A stretch of 64,000 bases of DNA. Origin: an uncultured Erysipelotrichaceae bacterium. GTDB taxonomy: Bacteria; Bacillota_I; Bacilli_A; Erysipelotrichales; Erysipelotrichaceae. A model generated the notes under the pieces. That model saw only the letters and a list, made by a program, of their open reading frames with translations, searched no databases and was not told where the DNA came from. Positions 52,134 through 61,206 of this stretch are shown piece after piece; the stretch's first letter is position 1, and each line of letters starts with the position of its first letter. The stretch spans positions 62,001 to 126,000 of the forward strand of contig CADABS010000002.1 of the NCBI GenBank assembly GCA_902786245.1, read 5' to 3'. The position numbers and the translations under genes were made by a program.

Positions 52134-53507
52134 ATGCCGCAGAAAAAAGAACTGATCCGCGATCTGACGGTCGGAAGCGTACCGCGGACTCTGATTACAT
52201 TTGCGCTGCCGCTGTTTCTGTCGGGACTGCTGCAGACGGTATATAACATGGTCGACATGATCGTTGTCGGACGGTTCGTCGGTACCGGCGGACTTTCTGC
52301 TGTATCGATCGGCGGGGAAGTGCTGCAGCTGATCACGTTCTTCGCGATGGGTGTTTCCAACGCCGGCCAGATCCTGATTTCCAGATATGTTGGGGAAAAC
52401 AGAAGAGACAAAGTCGGTCAGATGATCGGTACGCTGTTTACATTCCTGTTAGCGGCGGCAGTAATCATCATGATCATATTCCTGTTCTCCTACAAAGGCA
52501 TCATCCACTGGCTGAATACCCCGGAGGAGATCTTTGAGATGACCCGGCAGTATTCCGTGACATGCGTCTACGGTGTCGTATTCATATACGGATACAACCT
52601 TGTATCGGCTATCCTGCGCGGCATGGGCGATTCAAAGCATCCGTTCATGTTTATTGCCATTGCCTCCGTCATCAATGTCATCCTCGATCTGGTGTTTGTC
52701 GCAGGTCTGCGGATGGGACCGTTCGGAGCGGCTCTGGCAACGGTCATCGGCCAGGCGGTGAGCTTCCTGTTTGCGATCACGCTTTTATACAGAAACCGGG
52801 AACAGTTCAATTTTGATTTCAGGCCGGAACATTTCCGGATCTATCATGAAGTATTCGGACCGCTGCTGTCTCTGGGCATCCCGATGGCGATCCAGTCGGC
52901 CGCAATCACGTTCTCGATGCTGTTTGTCAATTCCTATGTCAATACATACGGTACGACAGCTGTTGCCGTGACCGGTGTTGCCAGAAAACTGGAATCGATG
53001 ATATCGATCATCTCCCAGGCCATTTCCAGCGCCGGCGGTGCGATGATTGCCCAGGCACTGGGTGCCGGCAAGATCACCAGGGTACCGAAGGTCGTCTTCC
53101 ATGCATTATGGATCGTAGCGATTCCTTCGTCTGTCATGGCCCTGATCACTGCTTTCCATCCGGAATGGCTGTTCGGTCTGTTCTCTTCCGATCCGGAAGT
53201 ACTGAAGATGGCATTGACATATATCCCGTTTGCACTGATCCAGTATCTCGGCGCAACACTGCGTCCGGCGAACTTTGCCCTGATTAACGGTTCGGGCAAC
53301 TCGAAGCTGAATCTGGTGGTCGCATTGACCGACGGCATCATCTGCCGGATCGGACTGGCGCTGCTGTTCGGTGTATGGCTGGCATGGGGCATCAAGGGAT
53401 TCTGGCTGGGCAATGCCCTGAGCGGACTGGTGCCGTTCTTTGTCGGCGGTGTATATCTGCTGTCAGGCAAATGGAAAAACCGGGCTTCGGCACCGGCAGA
53501 AGCCTGA
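52134..53507 (+). CDS. MATE-family efflux protein, second copy
   Basis: 457 aa, 12 helices. The family landmarks GLLQTVYNMVDMIVVGRFVGTGGLSAVS and VNSYVNTYGTTAVAVTGVARKLE place it in the large DinF/NorM-like group of gut Firmicutes. Unrelated in detail to the gene at 12736. RBS AAAGGAGG. Followed after 13 bases by the FemX-like gene. Confidence 0.93.
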   Translation: MPQKKELIRDLTVGSVPRTLITFALPLFLSGLLQTVYNMVDMIVVGRFVGTGGLSAVSIGGEVLQLITFFAMGVSNAGQILISRYVGENRRDKVGQMIGTLFTFLLAAAVIIMIIFLFSYKGIIHWLNTPEEIFEMTRQYSVTCVYGVVFIYGYNLVSAILRGMGDSKHPFMFIAIASVINVILDLVFVAGLRMGPFGAALATVIGQAVSFLFAITLLYRNREQFNFDFRPEHFRIYHEVFGPLLSLGIPMAIQSAAITFSMLFVNSYVNTYGTTAVAVTGVARKLESMISIISQAISSAGGAMIAQALGAGKITRVPKVVFHALWIVAIPSSVMALITAFHPEWLFGLFSSDPEVLKMALTYIPFALIQYLGATLRPANFALINGSGNSKLNLVVALTDGIICRIGLALLFGVWLAWGIKGFWLGNALSGLVPFFVGGVYLLSGKWKNRASAPAEA

Positions 53508-53520
53508 GAAGGAGTTTTGA

Positions 53521-54744
53521 ATGTTTGAAGATCTGCATATGAATTTCAATGCGGATCCTGCTGTCATCGATGCGTTTGCGGAGAATCACCGCTGCGGTTC
53601 GATCCTGCAGGAATCTGCGTGGGCATCGGTCAAAAACAACTGGAAACATTATTTTGTGACGATGGACAGAAAAGGGGAAGTCATTGCCTCGGCAGTGATC
53701 CTCAGCCGCAGCGCTGCGGCCGGATTCGGCATGTTCTATATCCCCAGAGGTCCTGTCATGGATTATCACGATTCAGAAGCGGTCTGGTATTTCTTTCAGG
53801 AACTGAAAAAATTCGCGAAGAAAAAAAGAGCAATCATGATCAAATTTGATCCGCTGGTACCGTATTCCTCTGTATACAACGATCAGATTGAATACGAGGG
53901 ACGCAATACGGATGTCATCGCGCTGATGAAGTCGATGGGCTGTGTATACCATGGTCTGACGATGGGCTTTGATGAAACTGCCCAGCCCCGTACCCAGGCG
54001 GTGATTGATCTTTCGGAAAACGTGAAGATCAACAAGAAACTGAAATACTATCTCTCCCATGCCGAAAAGCGCGGTGTCAAAGTCAGACGCATGCAGGCGG
54101 AGGGAACGGAGCTTCTTTCCCGCATGCTTTCAAAAACGGCTGCCCGCAAGAACATTTCGCTTCGCAATAAAGAGTATTTCGATAACCTGATGGCTGTCTA
54201 TGGCGATCATGCCAATATCTCGGTCGCATATATCGATATCCGTGAGACGGAAACTCATGAAAAGCAGCGGAAGGCGCAGCTGGAGAAGTCGCTGGAGAAT
54301 CCTCAGTACAAGGACGCAAAGAAGGCAGAGATCCGCGAACAGATCAGCAGTATCGACAATGAACTGCAGCTGCTGGAAGGACTGGCGGAGAAATACGGCG
54401 ATACCGCAGTGATCTCGGCTGCCCTGATCGTCCGGTCGGAGAAGTATTCGGAATTGTTCTATGCCGGCATGGATGAAGAACTGAATACATACCGCTCCAA
54501 CAGTTCGTTCAATGATGCGATCCAGTGGGCAAAGGAAAACGGCTGCCGCTACTGCGATATGGGCGGTGTGGAAGGTACGCTGGATGACAGTCTGACCGCA
54601 TACAAGAAGATTTACAATCCGCATTTTGAATCCTATATCGGCGAATTCGATCTGCCGGTATACGGTATGCTGTACAAGGCGGCAGACGCGCTCTTGCCGG
54701 CAGTGCGGAAGATCAATGTGGCACGAGCACTGAAGAAACAATAA
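53521..54744 (+). CDS. FemABX-family aminoacyltransferase
   Basis: 407-aa enzyme related to FemX/FmhB/MurM, which add the first amino acid of the interpeptide bridge from aminoacyl-tRNA to the lipid II stem lysine. Two GNAT-like halves are separated by a coiled-coil arm (about 240-300, rich in Glu/Lys), as in FemA. YIPRGPVMDYHD and the final CDMGGVEG...YKKIYNPHFESYIGEFDLP are the family's conserved stretches. RBS AAGGAG five bases before ATG. Implies a bridged, lysine-type wall. Confidence 0.92.
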   Translation: MFEDLHMNFNADPAVIDAFAENHRCGSILQESAWASVKNNWKHYFVTMDRKGEVIASAVILSRSAAAGFGMFYIPRGPVMDYHDSEAVWYFFQELKKFAKKKRAIMIKFDPLVPYSSVYNDQIEYEGRNTDVIALMKSMGCVYHGLTMGFDETAQPRTQAVIDLSENVKINKKLKYYLSHAEKRGVKVRRMQAEGTELLSRMLSKTAARKNISLRNKEYFDNLMAVYGDHANISVAYIDIRETETHEKQRKAQLEKSLENPQYKDAKKAEIREQISSIDNELQLLEGLAEKYGDTAVISAALIVRSEKYSELFYAGMDEELNTYRSNSSFNDAIQWAKENGCRYCDMGGVEGTLDDSLTAYKKIYNPHFESYIGEFDLPVYGMLYKAADALLPAVRKINVARALKKQ

Positions 54745-54764
54745 CGGAGCAGAGAACCATGATA

Positions 54765-54797
54765 AAAAGCATTGTCGGCGTGACAATGCTTTTGTTT
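54765..54797 (+). terminator. Terminator after the FemX-like gene
   Basis: A 12-bp stem (54765-54776 with 54782-54793) followed by TTTTGTTT. Confidence 0.85.
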
Positions 54798-54812
54798 AGG
54801 AACTCCTGTGAA

Positions 54813-54846
54813 ACTGCAGCTGCATGCCTGCTGTAAGAGCTGCAGT
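54813..54846. repeat. Inverted repeat at the flavodoxin gene end
   Basis: ACTGCAGCT (54813-54821) and AGCTGCAGT (54838-54846) form a 9-bp stem with a 16-base loop; no T tract on either side, so it may be an mRNA 3'-end stabiliser for the flavodoxin gene. Confidence 0.6.
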
Positions 54847-54848
54847 GC

Positions 54849-55337
54849 TCATTCCGAGAGTTCTGCGATCCATTTCTGCAGGGTTTCCGGATCTGTCTCC
54901 AGTATATTTCCGCCGTCGGAATCGAATTTTACTTCCATGGGATGGCGGATCACAGCACCGCTGCAGAGCTCTGTCATATCCTGTATGACAGTGCCGGGCC
55001 AGCCGGCATTGGTCATAAACGGAATGACGGTTTTTCCTTCCCAGTTCTGCGAATGAAGATAGGTCCGGACAGCCGGTGCCATGGTATACCACCAGGTCGG
55101 TGTGCCGATCACGATCTGATCATAATCATTGATATCATACGGGACCGGCTGTATTTCCGGTTCATAGCCGGTTTCAGTTTCCTTTTTTGCCTGATCGGAT
55201 GCTTTCCGGTAATTCTCCGGATACGGGATCACCGTTTCGATCCGGCAGAGATCGCCGGCGGTGCCTTTCTGGATCATTTCCGCGATCCGCTGTGTATTGC
55301 CGTTATGCCATGTATAGTAAACAATCAGTGTCTTCAT
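54849..55337 (-). CDS. Flavodoxin-like protein
   Basis: 162 aa, FMN-binding fold. IVYYTWHNGNTQRIAEMI is the phosphate loop; IGTPTWWYTMAPAVRTYLHSQ is the 60s loop with a Trp-Trp-Tyr stack; MTNAGWPGTVIQDMTELC the last FMN loop. It may be an electron carrier or a small NAD(P)H:flavin partner. Start ATG 55337, RBS AAGGAACAG. It lies downstream of the MFS gene on the same strand, with a terminator between. Confidence 0.9.
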   Translation of the reverse strand: MKTLIVYYTWHNGNTQRIAEMIQKGTAGDLCRIETVIPYPENYRKASDQAKKETETGYEPEIQPVPYDINDYDQIVIGTPTWWYTMAPAVRTYLHSQNWEGKTVIPFMTNAGWPGTVIQDMTELCSGAVIRHPMEVKFDSDGGNILETDPETLQKWIAELSE

Positions 55338-55380
55338 ATGTCTGTTCCTTCTTTCTTCTTTTCAGTAAAACAGCTGTCAG

Positions 55381-55402
55381 AAAAGGGAGGATTTCTCCTC
55401 CC
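55381..55402 (-). terminator. Terminator after the MFS gene
   Basis: On the minus strand GGGAGGA (55402-55396) and TCCTCCC (55391-55385) form a 7-bp stem, loop GAAA, followed by TTTT. Confidence 0.85.
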
Positions 55403-55410
55403 GGGAATGC

Positions 55411-56649
55411 TTATTGAGCAATGCTGTCGGCTTTGCGCAGGAAGATAAAGCCGAAGACAAACAGGATGAACAGCGTTCCGACTGCGATGTTGACGTTGTT
55501 TGTGATATCGACCGTAATGCCGACCAGAGTCGTTCCCATGAATGCCGCGCCTTTGCCGCAGATATCATAGAGACCGAAGTATTCACCGGAATTCTCAGCC
55601 GGAATGATCTGGGCGAAGTAGGAACGGGACAGCGCCTGAATCGCACCCTGGAACATACCGACGATGAATGCCATGATGCCGAACTGCCACAGCGTATGCA
55701 TGAACAGCGCATAGATTGCGACAAATGCATAGCCGCCGATGCAGACGGAGATCAGGGTGACGGAACTGTATTTCTGAGAGAGCTTGCCGAACAGTGTCGC
55801 AAAAGCGAATGCGACGACCTGGGTTGCCAGCAGGATGACCAGCAGCCCCATCTGTCCGAGTCCGAGCGATGTGCCGATGGCGACTGCTTCATCGATGATC
55901 GTATAGACACCGTCGATATAGAAGAAGAATCCCAGCAGGAAGAAGAATACTTTCTTTTCCTTTTTGAAGATATGGGACAGTGTCTTGCCCAGACGCTGGA
56001 AGGAAGCCTTGATCTTGCCGCCGGTGCTTTCGACATAGTATTTCTGTTTATAGTTCTTCAGCAGCGGCATGGAAACGCCGAGCCACCAGAGGGCGATGAT
56101 GATGAAGTCGATGGTGATCGCCATGTTCAGCGGAACCTTGCCGATGGTTCCGAGATAATACAGAACCAGCGCGATCAGGAAGGGGATGCAGGAACCGATA
56201 TAGCCCCAGGCATAGCCCTGGGAGGAGACCAGGTCCATTCTCTCCGGCTCGGTGACGTCCGTCAGCATCGAGTCATAGAATACCAGCGAGGATGAGTAGC
56301 ATACCTTGGCGATGATGTAGATGATCAGATACAGCATCCAGTTCTGTACCAGACCGAGCATCGCACAGCCGATGACGCCGACCAGCAGAACGAAGGTGAA
56401 CATCGGTTTCTTGAAGTTCTTGTTATCGGCGATGGTACCGAAGATCGGTCCGATGAAGGCAACGCAGATCGTTGCGATACTGGTCGCATAGCTCCAGTTT
56501 GCCAGATAATCCGATGAGGAAATACTGGCGTTGGATGCGAGGGTGTTGAACCAGATTGGAATGATGGTGGAAACCATCATGGTAAAGGCAGAGTTGCCGA
56601 TATCATAGTAAATCCATGATTTTTCAAGTTTGTTGAATTGTTTGAACAT
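55411..56649 (-). CDS. Major facilitator transporter, UMF1/Atg22-like
   Basis: 412 aa, twelve predicted helices. WIYYDIGNSAFTMMVSTIIPIWF at the N-terminus and FFFYIDGVYTIIDEA in helix 7 are typical of the UMF1 group, related to the yeast vacuolar amino-acid exporter Atg22. A cytoplasmic basic loop (FKKEKK) joins the halves. Likely solute (perhaps amino-acid) exporter; substrate unknown. RBS AGGAGATATGT precedes ATG 56649. Confidence 0.88.
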   Translation of the reverse strand: MFKQFNKLEKSWIYYDIGNSAFTMMVSTIIPIWFNTLASNASISSSDYLANWSYATSIATICVAFIGPIFGTIADNKNFKKPMFTFVLLVGVIGCAMLGLVQNWMLYLIIYIIAKVCYSSSLVFYDSMLTDVTEPERMDLVSSQGYAWGYIGSCIPFLIALVLYYLGTIGKVPLNMAITIDFIIIALWWLGVSMPLLKNYKQKYYVESTGGKIKASFQRLGKTLSHIFKKEKKVFFFLLGFFFYIDGVYTIIDEAVAIGTSLGLGQMGLLVILLATQVVAFAFATLFGKLSQKYSSVTLISVCIGGYAFVAIYALFMHTLWQFGIMAFIVGMFQGAIQALSRSYFAQIIPAENSGEYFGLYDICGKGAAFMGTTLVGITVDITNNVNIAVGTLFILFVFGFIFLRKADSIAQ

Positions 56650-56717
56650 ACATATCTCCTGCTTCGAATCCTATACCATTATTATTGTTCTCTTCCGGGA
56701 AAATTGCCACCATTTTT

Positions 56718-56730
56718 TGGAAACGTTTCA
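56718..56730. promoter_or_regulatory. Palindromic LacI/CcpA-like operator
   Basis: TGGAAACGTTTCA, holding the perfect palindrome GAAACGTTTC, lies between the divergent MFS and GDPD-fusion genes. It resembles a catabolite-responsive element but is one base shorter than the common 14-base form. Confidence 0.4.
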
Positions 56731-56819
56731 TTTCATGGCGGATGTACTGTTTTATGGAAAATTAATGCGCCGGGCGTTCCGGATTCAGCTATCATAAAGA
56801 TACAAACAAGGAGTTTTCA

Positions 56820-58919
56820 ATGATGTCAGAATATAAGATCTGGGCACACCGCGGAGCAAGTGCGGTCATGCCTGAAAATACACTGCCTGCTTTTGAAACG
56901 GCTGTGAAGATGCATGCGGACGGCATTGAGCTGGATATCCAGCTGACCCTGGACGGGGAAATCGTCGTCTGCCATGATGAGACGCTGGAGCGTACATCCA
57001 ACGGAAAAGGATTTCTCAAGGACCATACGCTTGCCCAGCTGAAGGAACTTGATTTTTCAAAGGCGCATCCGGAACACGGACCGGTGCAGATCCCGACCAT
57101 GAAGGAAGTCATCGATCTGATCAGACCGACGGATCTTTCCATCAATATCGAACTGAAGACCGGTGCGTTTGATTATGAAGGCATCGAAGAGAAGATCGTC
57201 CGGATGGTCCATGAAGAGGGAATGCAGGACAGAGTCATCTATTCTTCCTTCAATCACTATTCCGTGCTGAAGATCAGGGAGATCGATCCGCAGGCAAAAA
57301 TCGCATTCCTGGCGATGGACGGACCGATTGATTTTGTGAACTATGCAAAGTCGCACGGGGTCGATGCGATCCATCCCTGGTTCGTCAATCTGCGCTATCC
57401 CGGACTGATCGAAGATGCCGTCAAAGCCGGCATTGAGATCAATGTATGGACCGTCAACACCCGCCAGGAAGTTGCCTTTGCCATGCAGAAAGGCGTGCAT
57501 GCGCTGATCACCAATGACCCGGATACGACCCGGGAGTATATGCAGAAGGAACTCGAATTCCGGAATTACCGGAAATATATCGATACAGAAGTCAGGCCAT
57601 GGCTGGATACATGCACGCAGGACGGCTATTTCCGCAGCCATGACGGACTGAAGCTGCATTATATCAAGGCAGTGCATCCGCAGGAGAAGGCGAGCATCGT
57701 CATGGTCCACGGCTTCTGCGAATTCTTCGGCAAGTATCACGAAACCGCATACCGCTTCTATCAGGACGGCTATTCCATCTATTTCCTCGAACTGCGCGGC
57801 TACGGCAAGAGCGAGCGCGAGATCCCGTATGAGGATCAGCGAGTCTATGTTTCTTCCTTTGATTCCTATGTCGCCGATCTTGACGCATTCCTGAAGAAAG
57901 TCGTGCTGCTCGAACCGGGGGCAGAGAAACTGATGCTGTTCAGCCATTCCATGGGCGGTGCCGTTGCGGCAATGTATCTGGAGAGATTCCCGGATGTATT
58001 CACCTGTGCCGTGCTTTCCTCACCGATGCTGATGGTCAATTACGGCAGAGTGCCGGATGCTGCGGTCGGTGCGATTGCCCTGGGCCGCAGAGTCATTGAT
58101 ATCGATATGCGCTATGCACCCGGACAGAAGGGTTTTGCCTATGAATACGACTTCGAGCACAGTTCCTGTCTGAGCGAACCGCGCTACCGCTACCAGTTTG
58201 AACAGCGCTGCGCGGACCGGGACTATCAGACCTGGGGCGGTACGGTCGGCTGGGCCGGAGCTGCCTGGGAGGCAGTCCGTGAACTGCAGAGAGATGCCGC
58301 AAAGGTAAAGACGCCGATTCTGATCTGCCAGGCCGGAAAGGATACAATGGTCAGAGCGGAAGGACAGATGGAATTCTATGAAAAAGCCGCATCGGTGACG
58401 ATGGTCAAATACCCGGATTCCAAGCATGAACTGTTCAACGGACCGCAGGAGACCATCGACAAATACTTCCACGATGTACTGCTGTATCTGGATATCTATG
58501 CCCGCAGATCCGGGATGAAGACAGTCAAAGCGGCAGCGGCAGTCATTGAAAAAGACGGCATGGTCCTGGCGGTGCAGAGAAGCAGCGGCGAATTCAAAGA
58601 CGGCTGGGAGTTCCCCGGCGGAAAGATCGAAGCCGGTGAAAAGCCGGAAGAAACACTGGTCCGCGAGATCCGGGAAGAACTGAAAGCGGATATTGAGGTG
58701 ACGGATTACGTGGATACGGTATTCTGCGTCTATCCGCATTTCCGTCTTGTCCTGTACTGTGCAAAGGCAAAGCTTCTTTCCGGAGATATTGAACTGGTGG
58801 AAGCGCAGGACTGCCGCTGGCTGCGGTATGATCAGCTCGGTTCTGTAAACTGGCTGCCGGCAGACCGGCTGCTGGCGGCGGAACTTGGCAATGGCAGGAG
58901 TGCTGAAGATGGAAAATGA
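56820..58919 (+). CDS. Triple fusion: glycerophosphodiesterase, lysophospholipase-like hydrolase, Nudix hydrolase
   Basis: 699 aa without signal peptide. Residues about 5-248: GDPD TIM barrel with HRGASAVMPENTLPAFETA, DGIELDIQLTLDGEIVVCHD (metal ligands) and NIELKTG. About 265-560: alpha/beta hydrolase like monoacylglycerol lipase, HGFCEFFGKYHETA, LRGYGKSE, nucleophile SHSMGG (Ser377), late SKHELFNG giving the His. From about 566: Nudix domain with a perfect box (GKIEAGEKPEETLVREIREE and the following Leu), MutT-like. The three together could strip acyl chains and head groups from lysolipids and clear a nucleotide product such as a CDP-alcohol or 8-oxo-dGTP; that is inference. RBS AAGGAG; start could also be 56823. 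Confidence 0.9.
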   Translation: MMSEYKIWAHRGASAVMPENTLPAFETAVKMHADGIELDIQLTLDGEIVVCHDETLERTSNGKGFLKDHTLAQLKELDFSKAHPEHGPVQIPTMKEVIDLIRPTDLSINIELKTGAFDYEGIEEKIVRMVHEEGMQDRVIYSSFNHYSVLKIREIDPQAKIAFLAMDGPIDFVNYAKSHGVDAIHPWFVNLRYPGLIEDAVKAGIEINVWTVNTRQEVAFAMQKGVHALITNDPDTTREYMQKELEFRNYRKYIDTEVRPWLDTCTQDGYFRSHDGLKLHYIKAVHPQEKASIVMVHGFCEFFGKYHETAYRFYQDGYSIYFLELRGYGKSEREIPYEDQRVYVSSFDSYVADLDAFLKKVVLLEPGAEKLMLFSHSMGGAVAAMYLERFPDVFTCAVLSSPMLMVNYGRVPDAAVGAIALGRRVIDIDMRYAPGQKGFAYEYDFEHSSCLSEPRYRYQFEQRCADRDYQTWGGTVGWAGAAWEAVRELQRDAAKVKTPILICQAGKDTMVRAEGQMEFYEKAASVTMVKYPDSKHELFNGPQETIDKYFHDVLLYLDIYARRSGMKTVKAAAAVIEKDGMVLAVQRSSGEFKDGWEFPGGKIEAGEKPEETLVREIREELKADIEVTDYVDTVFCVYPHFRLVLYCAKAKLLSGDIELVEAQDCRWLRYDQLGSVNWLPADRLLAAELGNGRSAEDGK

Positions 58920-59691
58920 GGACCGTGAAATCGTATTGATGGAAGGGGAATATGAGAATGAGCCCGTCTTTCTGTATGCCCATAACGAGGTCATGCATTC
59001 TGCGGTCTTTCTGAAAAAAGGCATGCATTTCGATCCGGTCTTTCCGTATGCCAGGATCATGTGCAACCTGACCCTGGCCAAGGAAGAAAAAGAAGATGTT
59101 CTTCTGATCGGCGGAGCCGGCTATTCCATGCCCAAATATCTGATTTCTCAGTCCGAAGCGGTCCGGATGGATGTCGTGGACAATGATCCGACCGTATATG
59201 ATACGGCATTGGCATTCTTCTATCTGCAGGAACTGATCGACCTGTATCATCCGGATGAAAACGGACGTCTGATGCCGATTACCGCAGACGGCAGAGAATA
59301 CCTGGAGGATACGGAAAAACTCTACGATGTCATTCTGGATGATGCATATGACGGCGTCATGCCGGTGCTGGAACTTCTGACGGTGCAGAGCGCGCAGGCT
59401 GCCAAAGCGCATCTGAAGAAAAACGGCCTGTTTCTTGCCAATATTCCCGGCTACAGCGAAGTCCAGGCATTTCCGCTGACGGCGGATATCGTCAGGACAT
59501 ATGCATCAGTATTCCGGTATGTATATCTGATCGATGCCCACGCATCTGCCAGTGAGTATGCATGCAACTACGTCCTGGCGGCTTCCGATGTGCCGGTGCA
59601 CATCGCCGAAACCGTCGGAATCGATCTGAAAGATGCCGTGATCCTGCAGGATGAAATGCTGGGAGAACTGAAAAAAGACTACATATTCTGA
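58909..59691 (+). CDS. Spermidine-synthase-like SAM-fold protein
   Basis: 260 aa. The Rossmann core is VLLIGGAGYSMPKYLISQ, VVDNDPTVYDTA and the acidic loop YDVILDDAYDG, as in aminopropyltransferase/spermidine-synthase homologues without transport helices. Many such proteins in Firmicutes are unassigned methyl- or aminopropyl-transferases. Start ATG 58909 has AGGAG eight bases upstream; it overlaps the fusion gene's end by 11 bases, so both are translated from one message. Confidence 0.82.
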   Translation: MENEDREIVLMEGEYENEPVFLYAHNEVMHSAVFLKKGMHFDPVFPYARIMCNLTLAKEEKEDVLLIGGAGYSMPKYLISQSEAVRMDVVDNDPTVYDTALAFFYLQELIDLYHPDENGRLMPITADGREYLEDTEKLYDVILDDAYDGVMPVLELLTVQSAQAAKAHLKKNGLFLANIPGYSEVQAFPLTADIVRTYASVFRYVYLIDAHASASEYACNYVLAASDVPVHIAETVGIDLKDAVILQDEMLGELKKDYIF

Positions 59692-59744
59692 AATGCATCT
59701 GCCGCAATTCGTGTAAAATAGAAACACATGGAAGGGAGGATATC

Positions 59745-61127
59745 ATGACATACAGAAAAGAGAGTTTTGAAGGCCTGATCGAGCGGATGGAAGATTATCT
59801 GCATTCGAAACAGTATGTGCAGGCCAGAGATACGATCATTGAACTGGAACCGGTAGATATCGCCTTCATCATGGAAACTCTGCCGGAAGAGACGATTCCA
59901 ATCGTTTTCCGGCTGCTGCCGAAAGAACAGGCAGCGGAAGTTTTCGTCGAACTTGAATCGGATTCCCAGGAAAAACTGATCCAGGGATTCTCGAAATCCG
60001 AGCTGAAAGAAGTCGTTGATGAGCTGTATCTGGACGATGTCGTCGACATCATCGAGGAAATGCCTGCCAATGTTGTCAAGCGCATTCTGGCGACGGCGGA
60101 TGCCGAGACCAGACGCGATATCAACAGTATTCTGCAGTATCCGGAATCATCGACCGGCTCGATCATGACGACCGAGTATATCGATCTGAAACTGACAATG
60201 ACCGTGGAGGATGCAATCAAGAAGATCCGCCGGGTCGGACAGGACATGGAAACGATCAACGTCATGTATATCGTCGATGCGGCAAGGCATCTGCTCGGCT
60301 ATGTATCGATCCGTACGCTGCTGCTGAGCGAAGAAGACGATACCATGGCCGACATCATGGATGACGGCATTATTTCCGCTTCCACCCTGGACGACCAGGA
60401 AATCACGGCCCGCAAATTCGAGAAGTATGACTTCCTGACCATGCCGGTCGTGGACAAGGAAAACCGGCTTGTCGGTATCGTTACCATCGACGACGCTCTC
60501 GACGTTTTAGTCGAAGAGACAACCGAAGATATCGAACGAATGGCTGCTATTTCACCGTCCTACAAGCCGTATCTGAACACCGGCATCATCGAGACGGTCA
60601 AGTCGAGAATTCCGTGGCTTCTGCTGCTGATGGTCTCGGCAACGTTTACCGGCCAGATCATTTCTTCCTTTGAAGATGCGCTGGCTGCCGTCACCGTATT
60701 AACGGCATATATTCCGATGCTGATGGATACCGGCGGTAACTGCGGTTCGCAGGCCAGTGTCACCGTCATCCGCGGTATCTCGCTGGATGAAATCACGATG
60801 AAAGACCTGCCCAAGGTCATCTGGAAGGAAATCCGGGTCGCGGTGGTCGTCGGCATGATTCTGGCCGCGTGCAACTTTGCAAAGCTGATGTTTGTGGACA
60901 GGCTGCTGTTCCACAATCCGATTACCGTCACCATTGCACTGGTCATCTGCTTGACCCTGATATTCACGGTTTTTGCCGCAAAGCTGGTCGGCTGTACGCT
61001 GCCGATCCTGGCCAAGGGTCTCGGATTCGATCCGGCAGTCATGGCTTCGCCGTTTATCACAACGATCGTCGATGCAATCTCGCTGCTGATCTATTTCCAG
61101 TTTGCAAAATTCCTGCTTCAGCTCTGA
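59745..61127 (+). CDS. mgtE: Magnesium transporter MgtE
   Basis: 460 aa. Cytoplasmic MgtE_N superhelix (about 20-130), two CBS domains (about 140-270, MPVVDKENRLVGIVTIDDALDVL), connecting helix, then five membrane helices with the pore motif MLMDTGGNCGSQASV. The gate is closed by Mg2+ bound between N and CBS domains. A likely -10 box TAAAAT and RBS AAGGGAGG precede ATG 59745; I see no Mg riboswitch. Terminator at its end. Confidence 0.97.
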   Translation: MTYRKESFEGLIERMEDYLHSKQYVQARDTIIELEPVDIAFIMETLPEETIPIVFRLLPKEQAAEVFVELESDSQEKLIQGFSKSELKEVVDELYLDDVVDIIEEMPANVVKRILATADAETRRDINSILQYPESSTGSIMTTEYIDLKLTMTVEDAIKKIRRVGQDMETINVMYIVDAARHLLGYVSIRTLLLSEEDDTMADIMDDGIISASTLDDQEITARKFEKYDFLTMPVVDKENRLVGIVTIDDALDVLVEETTEDIERMAAISPSYKPYLNTGIIETVKSRIPWLLLLMVSATFTGQIISSFEDALAAVTVLTAYIPMLMDTGGNCGSQASVTVIRGISLDEITMKDLPKVIWKEIRVAVVVGMILAACNFAKLMFVDRLLFHNPITVTIALVICLTLIFTVFAAKLVGCTLPILAKGLGFDPAVMASPFITTIVDAISLLIYFQFAKFLLQL

Positions 61128-61148
61128 TCATGAGATCAGAGTTTTTTT
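61122..61148 (+). terminator. mgtE terminator
   Basis: CTCTGATC (61122-61129) pairs with GATCAGAG (61134-61141), followed by T7; the stem includes the stop codon. Confidence 0.9.
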
Positions 61149-61206
61149 CTGGTGACAATTTTCCGTTTGGGACGGATAATTTTCTGTAGAACGGCAGAAG
61201 GAAATC

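Noticed and set aside
59692-59744. Mg2+ riboswitch before mgtE
   Set aside because: The gap is only 53 bases and shows just a -10 box and an RBS.
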